In this document: one piece after another, positions 27,134 through 36,800 of the stretch
Layout: the number at the start of each line of letters is the position of its first letter
How positions within the stretch are numbered: position 1 is the stretch's first letter
Origin: Afipia sp017308495
Lineage (GTDB): Bacteria; Pseudomonadota; Alphaproteobacteria; Rhizobiales; Xanthobacteraceae
Direction of reading: 5' to 3'
DNA: 64,000 bases
Assembly: GCA_041905905.1 (NCBI GenBank)
Contig: JAYRKE010000007.1
Coordinates: forward strand, 62,001 to 126,000
Program-made: the position numbers and the translations under genes
The notes under the pieces: model-generated
Database searches by the model: none
The model's input: only the letters and a program-made list of their open reading frames with translations
What the model was told of the DNA's origin: nothing

Positions 27134-28195
27134 ATGACACCCCGTTTGGACCATTTCCTCCTCAAGGCACGGCTCCTCTCCGGCGTGCTGCTGCTCGCCG
27201 CGACGCTGCCCTGGGCACCGGCGGCGCAGGCGGCAACCGCGCTGCACTTCGCTCTGGACCGGCCGGTGGACGGCACCGCCGCACCGTTCGTGCTCGCCGC
27301 CGACAAGGGTCTGTTCCGCGCCGAGGATCTCGCCGTCACCATGGATGCGGTGAACGGCGCGGCCGACGCCATCGCCCGTGTCGCCTCCGGCGACCGCGAC
27401 ATGGCGCTGGTCGACATCAACGCGCTGATCCGCTACCGCGACGGCGAGGGAGCCGCGCCGGTGAAGGCCGTGTTCGTTCTCTACAACAAGGCCCCCTACG
27501 CCATCATCGCGCGCAGAAGCCGCGGCATCTCCACCATCGCCGACCTCGCCGGCAAGACCATCGGCGCAGCCGAGGGCGATCTCGCCATCCGGCTGTGGCC
27601 GGCCATCGCCAGCCGCAACGACATCCGCCGCGACAAGGTCCGGATCGAGAAGATCGCCGCGGCGGTGCGCGAGCCGATGCTGTCCGCCGGACAGCTTGAC
27701 GCCGTCGCCGGCTCCACGCTCGTGTCGGCCATCAACCTGCGCGACCGCGGCATCCCGGGGAACGATCTGACAGTGCTGCGCTTCGCCGATTTCGGCAGTG
27801 AGGTCTACGGTCACGCGCTGATCGTCAACCCGGCGTTCATGGCAAGCCGTCCCGACGCGGTCGCCGCGTTCGTGCGCGCCACCATCGCCGGGCTCCGGCT
27901 CGCGCGCGCCGATCAAGTGCAGGCGCTCGACGCGGTGATGGCGCGGATGAACGCCAGCGCCTCGCGCGACATCGAACTGGAGCGCTGGCGCACCGCCCTG
28001 CGCGACGCCATCGCAACCGACGAGGTCAAGCGCGACGGCCTCGGCGGCATCGACGCGGCGCGTTTCGAGGCGGGCATCGCGCAACTGGCGGAAGACGGCG
28101 CATTCCGCAAACGGCCGCTGGCGGCGGATATTTTCGACCCCGCATTCCTGCCGCCGCCGCCCGCGCGCCGGCTCGATCCGGATCCCGCGCGCTGA
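27134..28195 (+). CDS. NMT1/THI5-like ABC transporter substrate-binding protein
   Basis: A 353-residue periplasmic binding protein. The N-terminus (LLKARLLSGVLLLAATLPWA, ending AAQAAT) is a signal peptide, and the mature protein has the FVLAADKGLFRAEDLAVTM opening of SsuA/NMT1-type proteins that bind aromatic sulfonates, pyrimidines or nitrate-like solutes. ATG at 27134 directly precedes the signal peptide; the frame also opens at 27059. No permease or ATPase gene is adjacent, so the transporter must be elsewhere. The ligand is unknown. Confidence 0.85.
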   Translation: MTPRLDHFLLKARLLSGVLLLAATLPWAPAAQAATALHFALDRPVDGTAAPFVLAADKGLFRAEDLAVTMDAVNGAADAIARVASGDRDMALVDINALIRYRDGEGAAPVKAVFVLYNKAPYAIIARRSRGISTIADLAGKTIGAAEGDLAIRLWPAIASRNDIRRDKVRIEKIAAAVREPMLSAGQLDAVAGSTLVSAINLRDRGIPGNDLTVLRFADFGSEVYGHALIVNPAFMASRPDAVAAFVRATIAGLRLARADQVQALDAVMARMNASASRDIELERWRTALRDAIATDEVKRDGLGGIDAARFEAGIAQLAEDGAFRKRPLAADIFDPAFLPPPPARRLDPDPAR

Positions 28196-28232
28196 TCCGT
28201 TGTCCAGCTGACGCTAGGGACTATTTGGTTGA

Positions 28233-28342
28233 GATGGAATCGTCATGCGCGGGCTTGACCCGCGCATCCATCCAGAAAGATGAATCGTTTCAAAAGATGG
28301 ATTGCCGGGTCAAGCCCGGCAATGACAGATCTTGTTTCCATC
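28233..28342. repeat. Dispersed palindromic intergenic repeat, copy A
   Basis: A 110-base element bounded by GATGGAA and TTCCATC, with inner palindromes (CATGCGCGGGC/GACCCGCGCATCC and ATTGCCGGGTC/AAGCCCGGCAAT). A second copy with the same ends lies at 53669-53814. Confidence 0.8.
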
Positions 28343-28402
28343 GAAAGCGAAACGGCTTTACAATAACGTTAGGCGCGCCCCGCGCCGCAACGGCGCGCAT
28401 TC

Positions 28403-30160
28403 ATGGCTCTTCTTCGACTTTATCTCCGCGTTCTCGACCTGCTCGGCAAGGAGGCGCGGCTCGGCTGGCTCTTGGCCGCCGCCAATCTGGCGCTCGCGGT
28501 GGCGCAGTTCGCCGAGCCGGTGCTGTTCGGCCGCATCATCGACGTGCTGTCGGCTACGGCGACGCCCGCCCCCTCACCCTGGCCGCTGCTCGGAGCCTGG
28601 GTCGCGTTCGGGCTGTTCACCATCGTCTGCGGCGCCACCATCGCCCTGCATGCCGACCGTCTCGCCCATCGCCAGCGCCAGGCGGTGCTGACCGGCTATT
28701 TCGAGCACATCATGCAGTTGCCGCTCAACTTCCACACCGGCACCCATTCCGGGCGGCTGATGAAGGTGATGCTGCAGGGCACGGATGCGCTGTGGCGGCT
28801 GTGGCTCGGCTTCTTCCGCGAGCATTTCGCCGCCATCGTCTCGCTGATCGTGCTGCTGCCGCTGTCGATCTATCTCAACTGGCGTCTGGCGATCCTGCTG
28901 TTCGTGCTGTGCGTCGTCTTCACCATCCTCACCACGCTGGTGGTGCGCCGGACCTACGGCATGCAGATGGAGGTGGAGGAACATTACGGCGACCTCGCCG
29001 CCCGCGCCTCCGACGCGCTCGGCAACGTGGCGCTGGTGCAGAGCTACGTGCGGGTGGAGGCCGAAGTGCAGGGCCTGCGCGGCGTCACCGACAAGCTCTT
29101 GGCCGCACAGCTTCCGGTGCTGTCGTGGTGGGCGCTGGTGGCCGTGATGACGCGCGCCTCCACCACCATCACCATTCTGGCGATCTTCGTGGTCGGCATC
29201 ATCCTGCACGGACAGGGCCTCGCCAGCGTCGGCGAGATCGTGATGTTCGTGAGCTTTGCCACCATGCTGATCCAGAAGCTCGAGCAGGTGGTCGGCTTCA
29301 TCAATAACGTGTTCATGGAAGCGCCGCGGCTGCGGGAATTCTTCGACGTGCTCGACGCCGTGCCGGCGGTGCGCGACCGTCCCGACGCCATCGACGCCGG
29401 ACGCCTGACCGGCCTCGTCGAATTCAACGACGTCTCGTTCTCCTATGACGGCAAGCGCCCGGCGGTGGAGGACGTCTCCTTCACCGCGCTGCCGGGCCAG
29501 ACCTTCGCGCTGGTGGGCGAGACCGGCGCCGGCAAATCCACCGCCATCGCGCTGCTGCACCGCGCCTTCGATCCGCAGTCCGGCATCATCAAGATCGACG
29601 GCATGGACATCCGCGCCATGACGCTGGCCTCGTTGCGGCGAAACATCGGCGTGGTGTTCCAGGAGGCGCTGCTGTTCAACCGCTCGATCGCGGAGAACCT
29701 GCGCGTCGGCAAGCCCGACGCCACCGACGACGAACTGCGCGCCGCCGCCGCGGGTGCGCAGGCGCTGGATTTCATCGAGCGTAGCGAGCACAAATTCGAC
29801 ACCAATGCCGGCGAGCGCGGCCGCATGCTGTCCGGCGGCGAACGCCAGCGCCTCTCCATCGCCCGCGCGCTGTTGAAAAATCCGCCGATCCTGATCCTCG
29901 ACGAAGCCACCTCGGCGCTCGACGCGGTGACCGAGGCCAAGGTCAACGCCGCTCTCGACACCGTGATGCAGGGGCGCACCACCTTCGTGATCGCCCACCG
30001 GCTATCCACCATCCGCAACGCCACCCGCATCCTGGTGTTCGACCGGGGCCGCGTGATCGAGAGCGGAACATTCGACGAACTGGTGGCGAATGGCGGCTAT
30101 TTCGCCAGGCTCGCCCGGGCCCAGTTCATGGTGCAGGACGGGACCGGCGCGGGGACATAA
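28403..30160 (+). CDS. ndvA: Cyclic beta-1,2-glucan ABC exporter (NdvA/ChvA)
   Basis: A 585-residue fused ABC exporter with six membrane spans (about residues 20-320) and a nucleotide-binding domain. Walker A GETGAGKST, signature LSGGERQRLS and Walker B ILILDEATSALD are intact. Sequence along the membrane part (FAEPVLFGRIIDVLS, DRLAHRQRQAVL, VLSWWALVAVM) follows rhizobial NdvA, which exports cyclic beta-1,2-glucan to the periplasm for osmotic adaptation and host interaction. The glucan synthase gene ndvB is not in the window. Preceded by dispersed repeat copy A. Confidence 0.9.
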   Translation: MALLRLYLRVLDLLGKEARLGWLLAAANLALAVAQFAEPVLFGRIIDVLSATATPAPSPWPLLGAWVAFGLFTIVCGATIALHADRLAHRQRQAVLTGYFEHIMQLPLNFHTGTHSGRLMKVMLQGTDALWRLWLGFFREHFAAIVSLIVLLPLSIYLNWRLAILLFVLCVVFTILTTLVVRRTYGMQMEVEEHYGDLAARASDALGNVALVQSYVRVEAEVQGLRGVTDKLLAAQLPVLSWWALVAVMTRASTTITILAIFVVGIILHGQGLASVGEIVMFVSFATMLIQKLEQVVGFINNVFMEAPRLREFFDVLDAVPAVRDRPDAIDAGRLTGLVEFNDVSFSYDGKRPAVEDVSFTALPGQTFALVGETGAGKSTAIALLHRAFDPQSGIIKIDGMDIRAMTLASLRRNIGVVFQEALLFNRSIAENLRVGKPDATDDELRAAAAGAQALDFIERSEHKFDTNAGERGRMLSGGERQRLSIARALLKNPPILILDEATSALDAVTEAKVNAALDTVMQGRTTFVIAHRLSTIRNATRILVFDRGRVIESGTFDELVANGGYFARLARAQFMVQDGTGAGT

Positions 30161-30496
30161 CGCCGCACGCTCCCGGAGGGCGGCTCCGGGTTCCGGACTC
30201 GAGCCCCGCCCGGCGCCGTGGAATCCACCGCCACGCCGATAAAGATGTGGGCGGCGTCGAACTTTGGCCCCTTTCGTGACCGATGCAGCCATCATTCCTG
30301 TTCCGGCGCGGCCGCTCCGGTATTAGGATGAACAATTGTCTGGATGGATTGCATCTGGATCGACTGTGCCGCCCCGCCTGGATCCGGCGGGCTGACTGCT
30401 TTCAACCCGTATGCGCCACGCCGAGGACGCCATGCTGTCACCCGCTCCAAGCGCATCTTCCACCTCAAGCGTGCGCTCCAACATCGAGATCGGATA

Positions 30497-31984
30497 GTGG
30501 GATCGTTCTCGACCTCATCGCGCTTCGCCGTGTCGCGCTGGACATCGCCGTTGGCGCTGGCCATCGCGCTGACCATGATGGCGGCCACGCTGGCGCCGGG
30601 CCTTGCCAAGGCCGAGGCGCTGCTGGTGATCGAGGCCGACAGCGGCAAGGTGCTGCAGGCCGAGAACGCCACCTATCCGTGGTATCCGGCCTCCATCACC
30701 AAGGTGATGACCGCCTATATCACGCTCAAGGCGGTCAAGGACGGCCGCATCAGCCTCGACACCCTGTTCACGGTGTCGCCCACCGCCGCTGCGCAGTCGC
30801 CGTCGAAGATGGGCTTCCCCGTCGGCACCAAGGTCACAGTCGATAACGCGCTGAAGATGATGATGGTGAAGTCGGCCAACGACATCGCCGTCGTGCTGGC
30901 GGAAGGGGTCGGCGGCTCGGTCGACGGCTTCGCCGACATGATGAACCGCACCGCGCAACGCCTCGGCATGACCCAGAGCCATTTCGTCAATCCCAACGGG
31001 TTGCCGGCCGAAGGCCATGTCTCCTCGGCGCGCGACCTCGCCATCCTCGCCCGCGCGATCTTCCGCGACATGCCGGAATACGAGTATTACATGCACGTTC
31101 CGGCGATCAAATTCGGCCGCCGCATCACCGCCAATTTCAACAAGCTGATCGGCCGCTATCCGGGCGCCGACGGCATGAAGACCGGCTTCATCTGCGCCTC
31201 CGGCTTCAACCTCGTGGCGTCGGCGACACGCAACAACCGGCGGCTGATCGCCGTTGTACTCGGCGCGCAGTCGTCGGCGCAGCGTGCGCAGAAGGCGGCG
31301 CAATTGCTGGAACGCAATTTCGGCGGCAACCGGCTGTCGTGGCTCAAGCCGTCGCTCGGCACCGTGGATTCGCTGGCGCCGATCGACGCCGCGCCGCCGA
31401 ACCTCAAGGAAGAGATGTGCGGGCCGAAGCGCAAGCGGCCCGCCGCCGAGGACGAGGACGACGACGTCGAGGTGAGCGCCACGACCAGCGACACGCCGGT
31501 CTCGATGTATAGCGGCGTGCAGGTGCCGGGCCTGAAGGTGTCCGACCTGCTGGCGGGCGCGGCTGCGCCGACGACCCCGGTCATCGTCTATACCGGCCCG
31601 GCCCGCACCGGCGCCGCCATCCTGGAAGCCGATGCCGCCGAATCCGCAGCGCAGGCGGCCAATGTCGCCAAGCGGAAGAAAACCGGCAAGGCCAAGACCG
31701 CCACCGCCGCAGCGGACGGGGCGAAATCCGACAAGAAGGCGGACGCCAAAACCGCGGCAAAGCCCGCAGCCGCAGCGAAGCCGGCGCCGAAAGCTGGTCA
31801 CAAGCAGGAAGCCGCGGCCATTCCCGCCGCCGCCAAACCCGCCACGGCAAAGCCTGCCGCAGCGAAAAACGCGGCCGCCGCCAAGCCGGCGGCAGCTCCG
31901 GCGAAACCTGCGGTGCCCGCCAAACCGGCTGCGGCGAAATCCGCCGCCGCCAAGCCGGTCGCCGGCAAGCCCGCGACGCAGTGA
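30497..31984 (+). CDS. dacF: D-alanyl-D-alanine carboxypeptidase (S11) with Ala/Lys/Pro-rich tail
   Basis: A 495-residue penicillin-binding protein of family S11 that trims peptidoglycan pentapeptides. The active-site motifs are present: SxxK at S66-K69 (SITK), SxN at 126-128 and KTG at 228-230. A signal peptide occupies about residues 14-40. From about residue 300 the protein becomes low complexity, ending in roughly 150 residues of Ala, Lys and Pro repeats that could bind the cell wall or envelope. I chose GTG at 30497 to give a normal signal peptide; the frame opens at 30344, and GTG at 30533 is also possible. The symbol is tentative. Confidence 0.87.
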   Translation: MGSFSTSSRFAVSRWTSPLALAIALTMMAATLAPGLAKAEALLVIEADSGKVLQAENATYPWYPASITKVMTAYITLKAVKDGRISLDTLFTVSPTAAAQSPSKMGFPVGTKVTVDNALKMMMVKSANDIAVVLAEGVGGSVDGFADMMNRTAQRLGMTQSHFVNPNGLPAEGHVSSARDLAILARAIFRDMPEYEYYMHVPAIKFGRRITANFNKLIGRYPGADGMKTGFICASGFNLVASATRNNRRLIAVVLGAQSSAQRAQKAAQLLERNFGGNRLSWLKPSLGTVDSLAPIDAAPPNLKEEMCGPKRKRPAAEDEDDDVEVSATTSDTPVSMYSGVQVPGLKVSDLLAGAAAPTTPVIVYTGPARTGAAILEADAAESAAQAANVAKRKKTGKAKTATAAADGAKSDKKADAKTAAKPAAAAKPAPKAGHKQEAAAIPAAAKPATAKPAAAKNAAAAKPAAAPAKPAVPAKPAAAKSAAAKPVAGKPATQ

Positions 31985-32110
31985 CCCGCGTCCGCCGTGC
32001 GTCGTTAACCCGCACAGGCTTGCTATAGTTCGGCGCTTCGCTCAATAGTTGAGAAGACAGGACACCCTGCCACAAGACAGGGACCGAAGCGGCATTGGCG
32101 GAGGAATCCC

Positions 32111-33805
32111 ATGGAACGCATCTGGCTCAAGCAATATCCGGCTGGCGTGCCCGCCGACATCGACGTCAGCATTTACCCCTCCCTGGTGGAGCTGCTGGAG
32201 GAGAGCTTCAGAACGTTTGCCGATCGCAAGGCGTTCATCTGCATGGACAAGGCGATCACCTATCGCGAACTCGATGAAATGTCGGTCGCGCTCGGCGCCT
32301 ACCTGCAGGGCAAGGGGCTGCAGAAGGGCGCGCGCGTCGCCGTCATGATGCCGAACGTGCTGCAGAACCCGATCGCGACCACCGCCATCCTGCGCGCCGG
32401 CTTCACCGTGGTGAATGTCAACCCGCTCTACACCCCGCGCGAACTGGAGCACCAGCTGCGCGACTCCGGCGCGGAAGCGATCATCATCCTGGAGAACTTC
32501 GCCGCCACGCTGGAAAAAGTGCTGCCGAAAACCGATATCAAGCACGTCATCATGGGATCGATGGGCGACCTGCTCGGCTTCAAGGGCGTGATCGTCAATT
32601 TCGTCGTGCGCCGGATCAAGAAGATGGTGCCGGCGTTCTCGATTCCCGCCGCGGTCGCCTTCAACGACGCGCTCGCCGCCGGCCGCAGGCAGACGCTGGC
32701 GAAGCCGAAGCTCAACGGCGACGACGTCGCCTTCCTGCAGTACACCGGCGGCACCACCGGCGTGTCGAAAGGCGCGACGCTGCTCCATCGCAACATCCTC
32801 GCCAACGTTTTGCAGAACGACGCCTGGCTGCAACCGGCACTGCGCAAGCCGCCGCATGTCGACCAGCTGTTCATCGTCTGCGCGCTGCCGCTCTATCACA
32901 TCTTCGCGCTGACGGCGTGTTTCCTGCTCGCGATGCGCGCCGGCGGCGTCAACCTGCTGATTCCCAATCCGCGCGACATGGCGGGCTTCGTCAAGGAGCT
33001 GGCGAAGTATCAGGTCAACAGCTTCCCGGCGGTGAACACGCTTTACAACGGCCTGCTGCACACGCCCGGCTTCGACAAGCTCGACTTCTCCAAGCTCAAG
33101 ACCTGCTTCGGCGGCGGCATGGCGGTGCAGAAGCCGGTGGCCGACAAGTGGCTCGCTGTCACCGGCTGCGCGCTGTCGGAAGGCTACGGCCTGTCCGAAA
33201 CCTCGCCGACCCTGACCTGCAACCCGGCGGATACCGACCGCTTCTCCGGCTCGATCGGCGTGCCGGTGCCGTCGACCTGGATCTCGATCCGCGACGACGA
33301 CAACAACGAGGTGCCGCTCGGCCAGCCCGGCGAGATCTGCGCCAAGGGCCCGCAGGTGATGGCGGGCTACTGGAACCGGCCGGAGGAGACCGCGAAGGTG
33401 ACGACGCCGGACGGCTATTTCCGCACCGGCGACATCGGCGTGATGGCCGAGGACGGCTTCATCAAGATCGTGGACCGCAAGAAGGACATGATCCTGGTGT
33501 CCGGCTTCAACGTCTACCCCAACGAGGTGGAGGAAGTGCTGGCGAGCCACCCGGGCGTGCTCGAATGCGCGGTGGTCGGCGTGCCCGACGCCAAATCAAC
33601 CGAGGCGGTGAAAGCCTTCATCGTCAAGCGCGATCCCAACCTCACCGCGCAGGACGTCCTCAAGTTCGCCCACGAGCAGCTCACCGGCTACAAGGTGCCG
33701 AAATACGTCGAATTCCGCGCTGAGCTGCCGAAGACCAATGTCGGCAAGATCCTGCGCCGCGAACTGCGCGACGAGCCGCCGAAGGCGGCCGCCGCGGCGA
33801 GCTGA
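32111..33805 (+). CDS. fadD: Long-chain fatty acid-CoA ligase
   Basis: A 564-residue AMP-forming acyl-CoA synthetase that activates fatty acids for beta-oxidation. The P-loop YTGGTTGVSKGA lies near residue 215, the A5 motif GYGLSETSP near 357, the TGD motif near 438, and the DRKKDMILVSGFNVYPNEVE hinge near 456. Length and the VYPNEVEEVLASHPGV ending fit FadD rather than the acetate type. A GGAGGAAT ribosome site precedes the ATG. It is monocistronic, with a dispersed repeat downstream. Confidence 0.92.
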   Translation: MERIWLKQYPAGVPADIDVSIYPSLVELLEESFRTFADRKAFICMDKAITYRELDEMSVALGAYLQGKGLQKGARVAVMMPNVLQNPIATTAILRAGFTVVNVNPLYTPRELEHQLRDSGAEAIIILENFAATLEKVLPKTDIKHVIMGSMGDLLGFKGVIVNFVVRRIKKMVPAFSIPAAVAFNDALAAGRRQTLAKPKLNGDDVAFLQYTGGTTGVSKGATLLHRNILANVLQNDAWLQPALRKPPHVDQLFIVCALPLYHIFALTACFLLAMRAGGVNLLIPNPRDMAGFVKELAKYQVNSFPAVNTLYNGLLHTPGFDKLDFSKLKTCFGGGMAVQKPVADKWLAVTGCALSEGYGLSETSPTLTCNPADTDRFSGSIGVPVPSTWISIRDDDNNEVPLGQPGEICAKGPQVMAGYWNRPEETAKVTTPDGYFRTGDIGVMAEDGFIKIVDRKKDMILVSGFNVYPNEVEEVLASHPGVLECAVVGVPDAKSTEAVKAFIVKRDPNLTAQDVLKFAHEQLTGYKVPKYVEFRAELPKTNVGKILRRELRDEPPKAAAAAS

Positions 33806-33817
33806 GGCGAGAGCCGA

Positions 33818-33940
33818 TTTCATGGCCGGGCATAGCCCGTCGAAGACGGGCGTGAACACCCTTATGTCCCAGCCATCCACGTCTTTTGAGATGCGTTCAG
33901 CAAGACGTGGATCACCGGGACAAGCCCGGTGATGACGACC
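33818..33940. repeat. Dispersed palindromic intergenic repeat
   Basis: The segment between fadD and the DUF924 gene contains GGGCATAGCCCGTCGAAGACGG, here given only by its core GCATAGCC...TCGAAGACGG, and later ACGTGGATCACCGGGACAAG with GCCCGGTGATGAC, which form inner palindromes. It shares the CATAGCC-TCGAAG module with repeats near 41.7, 53.7 and 56.3-56.5 kb. Confidence 0.65.
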
Positions 33941-33984
33941 CGTTGATTTTGGGAAATCGTATTTTCACCCATGGATAATTCACT

Positions 33985-34533
33985 ATGACTGAAACACTGT
34001 TCCCCGCCGACGTCCTCGCGTTCTGGCGCGACGCCGGACCCACGCGCTGGTTCGGCAAGGATGCCGCGTTCGACGACGCCATCCGCCACCGCTTCCTCGC
34101 CACTTGGGAAGCCGCGCGCGACGGCAAGCTTGAACACTGGCAGGACAGCGACGACGGCGCGCTGGCGCTGGTGATCGTGCTCGACCAGTTCCCGCGCAAC
34201 ATGTTTCGCGACGACCCCCGCGCCTTCTCCACCGACGCCCTCGCGCGCGCGGTGGCGAAGCGCGCCATCGACGCCGGCCGCGACGCCCGCGTCGCCGACG
34301 ATCTGAGAGCGTTCTTCTACCTGCCCCTGATGCATTCGGAAGCCATCGACGACCAGGACGCCTGCGTCGCGCTGTACCGCCGGCTCGGCCATGCGGACAA
34401 CCTGAAATTCGCGGAGATCCACGCCGACATCATCCGCAGGTTCGGCCGCTTTCCACATCGCAATGCCGTGCTGGGACGCGCGACCACCCCCGACGAGCAG
34501 GCATTCCTCGACGGCGGCGGCTTCGCCGGCTGA
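33985..34533 (+). CDS. DUF924 family protein
   Basis: A 182-residue helical protein with the DUF924 signatures VLAFWRDAGPTRWFGKD at the N-terminus, LVIVLDQFPRNMFRD near residue 70 and the FFYLPLMHSEAIDDQ segment near 110. The family is widespread in proteobacteria and has a TPR-like all-helical fold, but no biochemical role is established. It is followed 78 bases later by the flippase gene on the same strand. Confidence 0.9.
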   Translation: MTETLFPADVLAFWRDAGPTRWFGKDAAFDDAIRHRFLATWEAARDGKLEHWQDSDDGALALVIVLDQFPRNMFRDDPRAFSTDALARAVAKRAIDAGRDARVADDLRAFFYLPLMHSEAIDDQDACVALYRRLGHADNLKFAEIHADIIRRFGRFPHRNAVLGRATTPDEQAFLDGGGFAG

Positions 34534-34610
34534 GACCGGCCAACCAATTGTTAACGAATGGTTGCTAAAGGCGGGGATCCCAGAAGCGGCCGCGCAGGAA
34601 CCCGTTCGCC

Positions 34611-35987
34611 GTGGCAATCACCGATTCCCGTTCGCCGGCCGCCCCCGCCGTCGCCGCGCTGATAGCGCGGATCAGACCGATCTTCAGCGGATCGGGCGAA
34701 GCCGCCAAGACCCATCGCGCCGCCGTCGCGGTGTTCGGCATCCGCGTCGTCGGCGCGGCGCTGGCCTATGCCTCGCAGATCCTGCTGGCGCGCTGGATGG
34801 GCACGTCCGATTACGGCGTTTACGTCTACGTCTGGACCTGGGTGCTGATGCTCGGCTGCGTGTTCGATTTCGGCCTGTCGCCGACGTCGCAGAAACTCAT
34901 TCCGATGTACCGCGCCCACGGCGATCTCGACCGGCTGCGCGGCTACCAGTCCGGCGCGCGGTGGATGGCGGTCGCAGCCAGCATCGTGCTGTGCCTCATG
35001 CTCGCGGGCGTGGTGTGGCTGCTGTCGCCACGCCTCGATCCGGCGATGATCGCGCCGCTGTATCTCGGCCTCCTGACGCTGCCCGCCTTCGTCGCCGCCA
35101 ATATCCAGGACGGCATGGCCCGCGCCTATGACTGGATGAAGCTCGCACTGCTGCCGGCCTTCATCGCCCGTCAGGGACTGCTGATCGGCTTCACCCTCGG
35201 CGCGGTGGCGATGGGGCTGGGCTTCGACGCCACCGGCGCGATGGCGATCAGCGCCGCCGCGGTGTGGCTGGCGATGATCGGGCAATGGCTGCCGCTCGGC
35301 CGGCGTCTGGCCGCCAGCGTCGAAAAGGGGCGCAAGACCTACGACGTCAAGGCCTGGCTCGGCGTCTCGCTGCCGATGGTGCTGGTGGAGGGATTCTACC
35401 TGCTGCTGTCCTACACCGACATCCTGCTGTTGCAGCGGTTCCGTCCCTCGGACGAGGTCGGCGTCTATTTCGCGGCGGTGAAGACACTGATCCTGGTGTC
35501 GTTCATCCATTACGCCATCGCGGCGTCCTCCGCGCACCGCTTCAGCGAACTGCATGCGGCGGGCGACCGCGAGCGGCTGTCGGCCTATCTCTCCCACGCC
35601 ATCAAGCTGACGTTCTGGCCGTCGCTGATCGCCACCATCGCGCTGCTCGCCGTCGGCCGTCCGATGCTGGCGCTGTTCGGTCCGCAATTCGTCGACGGCT
35701 ACGGATTGATGTTCGTGCTCGCCATCGGCCTCGTGGTGCGCGCGGCGGTGGGCCCCATCGAGCGCTTCCTCAACATGGCGGGTGAGCAGAAAATCTGCGC
35801 GCTCGCCTATGCCCTGGCGTTCGCGGTCAATGTCGCGCTTTGCGTGATCCTGATCCCGCGCTTCGGCAGCTACGGCGCCGCCGCCTCGGCCTCGCTGGCC
35901 CTGGTGTTCCTCACAGCACTGCTGTTCGCAATCACCAGGCGCCGCTTCGGCTTTCGCATTTCACCCTTCGGCCGCCACCGCGGCTGA
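34611..35987 (+). CDS. Polysaccharide flippase / lipopolysaccharide biosynthesis membrane protein
   Basis: A 458-residue MATE/MVF-superfamily transporter with about 12-14 membrane spans. The N-terminal LARWMGTSDYGVYVYVWTW segment is typical of Wzx-type O-antigen and exopolysaccharide flippases, which move lipid-linked glycans across the inner membrane. It starts with GTG preceded by CAGGAA. No glycosyltransferase cluster surrounds it, so its glycan substrate is not known. It is convergent with the 3-hydroxybutyrate dehydrogenase gene, five bases separating the stops. Confidence 0.85.
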   Translation: MAITDSRSPAAPAVAALIARIRPIFSGSGEAAKTHRAAVAVFGIRVVGAALAYASQILLARWMGTSDYGVYVYVWTWVLMLGCVFDFGLSPTSQKLIPMYRAHGDLDRLRGYQSGARWMAVAASIVLCLMLAGVVWLLSPRLDPAMIAPLYLGLLTLPAFVAANIQDGMARAYDWMKLALLPAFIARQGLLIGFTLGAVAMGLGFDATGAMAISAAAVWLAMIGQWLPLGRRLAASVEKGRKTYDVKAWLGVSLPMVLVEGFYLLLSYTDILLLQRFRPSDEVGVYFAAVKTLILVSFIHYAIAASSAHRFSELHAAGDRERLSAYLSHAIKLTFWPSLIATIALLAVGRPMLALFGPQFVDGYGLMFVLAIGLVVRAAVGPIERFLNMAGEQKICALAYALAFAVNVALCVILIPRFGSYGAAASASLALVFLTALLFAITRRRFGFRISPFGRHRG

Positions 35988-35992
35988 AAGGC

Positions 35993-36781
35993 TCACGCCG
36001 CGGTCCAGCCGCCGTCGATGGAGAGATTGGCGCCGGTGATCTGCGCGGCATCGTCGCCGCACAGGAACAGCGCGAATGCCGCCACCTGCTCGGGCGTGAC
36101 GAATTCCTTGGTCGGCTGCGCATCCAGCATCACGTCGTTGATGACCTGCTCCTTGGTCATGTTGCGCGTCTTCATGGTGTCGGGAATCTGCCGTTCCACC
36201 AGCGGTGTCCACACATAGCCGGGCGAGATGCAGTTGCAGGTGACCTTGTGGGTGGCAAGCTCCAGCGCCACGGTCTTGGTGAGACCGGCGATGCCGTGCT
36301 TGGCGGCGACGTAGGCCGACTTGAACGGCGACGCCACCAGCGAATGCGCCGAGGCGGTGTTGATGATGCGGCCCCAACCGCGCTTCTTCATGCCGGGCAC
36401 CGCCGCGCGGATGCCGTGAAACGCCGACGACAAATTGATGGCGATGATGGCGTTCCACTTGTCGATCGGAAACTCCTCCACCGGCGAAACGAACTGGATG
36501 CCGGCGTTGTTGACCAGGATGTCGACCGCTCCGAACGTCTTTTCGCCGAGCGCGACCATGCCGGCGATCTCGTCCGGCTTGGTCATGTCGGCCGGCGAGT
36601 AGACCGCCTTGACGCCGAAATCCTTCTCGATGGCCGCACGCTCCTTTTCGATATCGGCCGGCGCGCCGAAGCCGTTGATGACCACGTTGGCCCCGGCGCC
36701 GGCGAAGGCCCGCGCATAAGCGAGGCCGATGCCGCTGGTCGAACCCGTCACCACCGCTGTCTTGCCCGAGAGAGTACCCAT
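35993..36781 (-). CDS. bdhA: 3-hydroxybutyrate dehydrogenase
   Basis: A 262-residue short-chain dehydrogenase that converts D-3-hydroxybutyrate and NAD to acetoacetate, part of polyhydroxybutyrate use. The cofactor motif TGSTSGIG is near residues 12-19, NNAGIQ near 89, and the catalytic Ser and YxxxK (SAYVAAKHG) near 142-160. The sequence VTCNCISPGYVWTPLVERQI and INDVMLDAQPTKEFVTPEQV is typical of BdhA. Two consecutive ATGs exist; the second has better spacing to AGGAG. The patatin gene ends only 19 bases upstream, so the pair is likely an operon. Confidence 0.93.
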   Translation of the reverse strand: MGTLSGKTAVVTGSTSGIGLAYARAFAGAGANVVINGFGAPADIEKERAAIEKDFGVKAVYSPADMTKPDEIAGMVALGEKTFGAVDILVNNAGIQFVSPVEEFPIDKWNAIIAINLSSAFHGIRAAVPGMKKRGWGRIINTASAHSLVASPFKSAYVAAKHGIAGLTKTVALELATHKVTCNCISPGYVWTPLVERQIPDTMKTRNMTKEQVINDVMLDAQPTKEFVTPEQVAAFALFLCGDDAAQITGANLSIDGGWTAA

Positions 36782-36800
36782 CATTCGCTCCTGTTTGACG

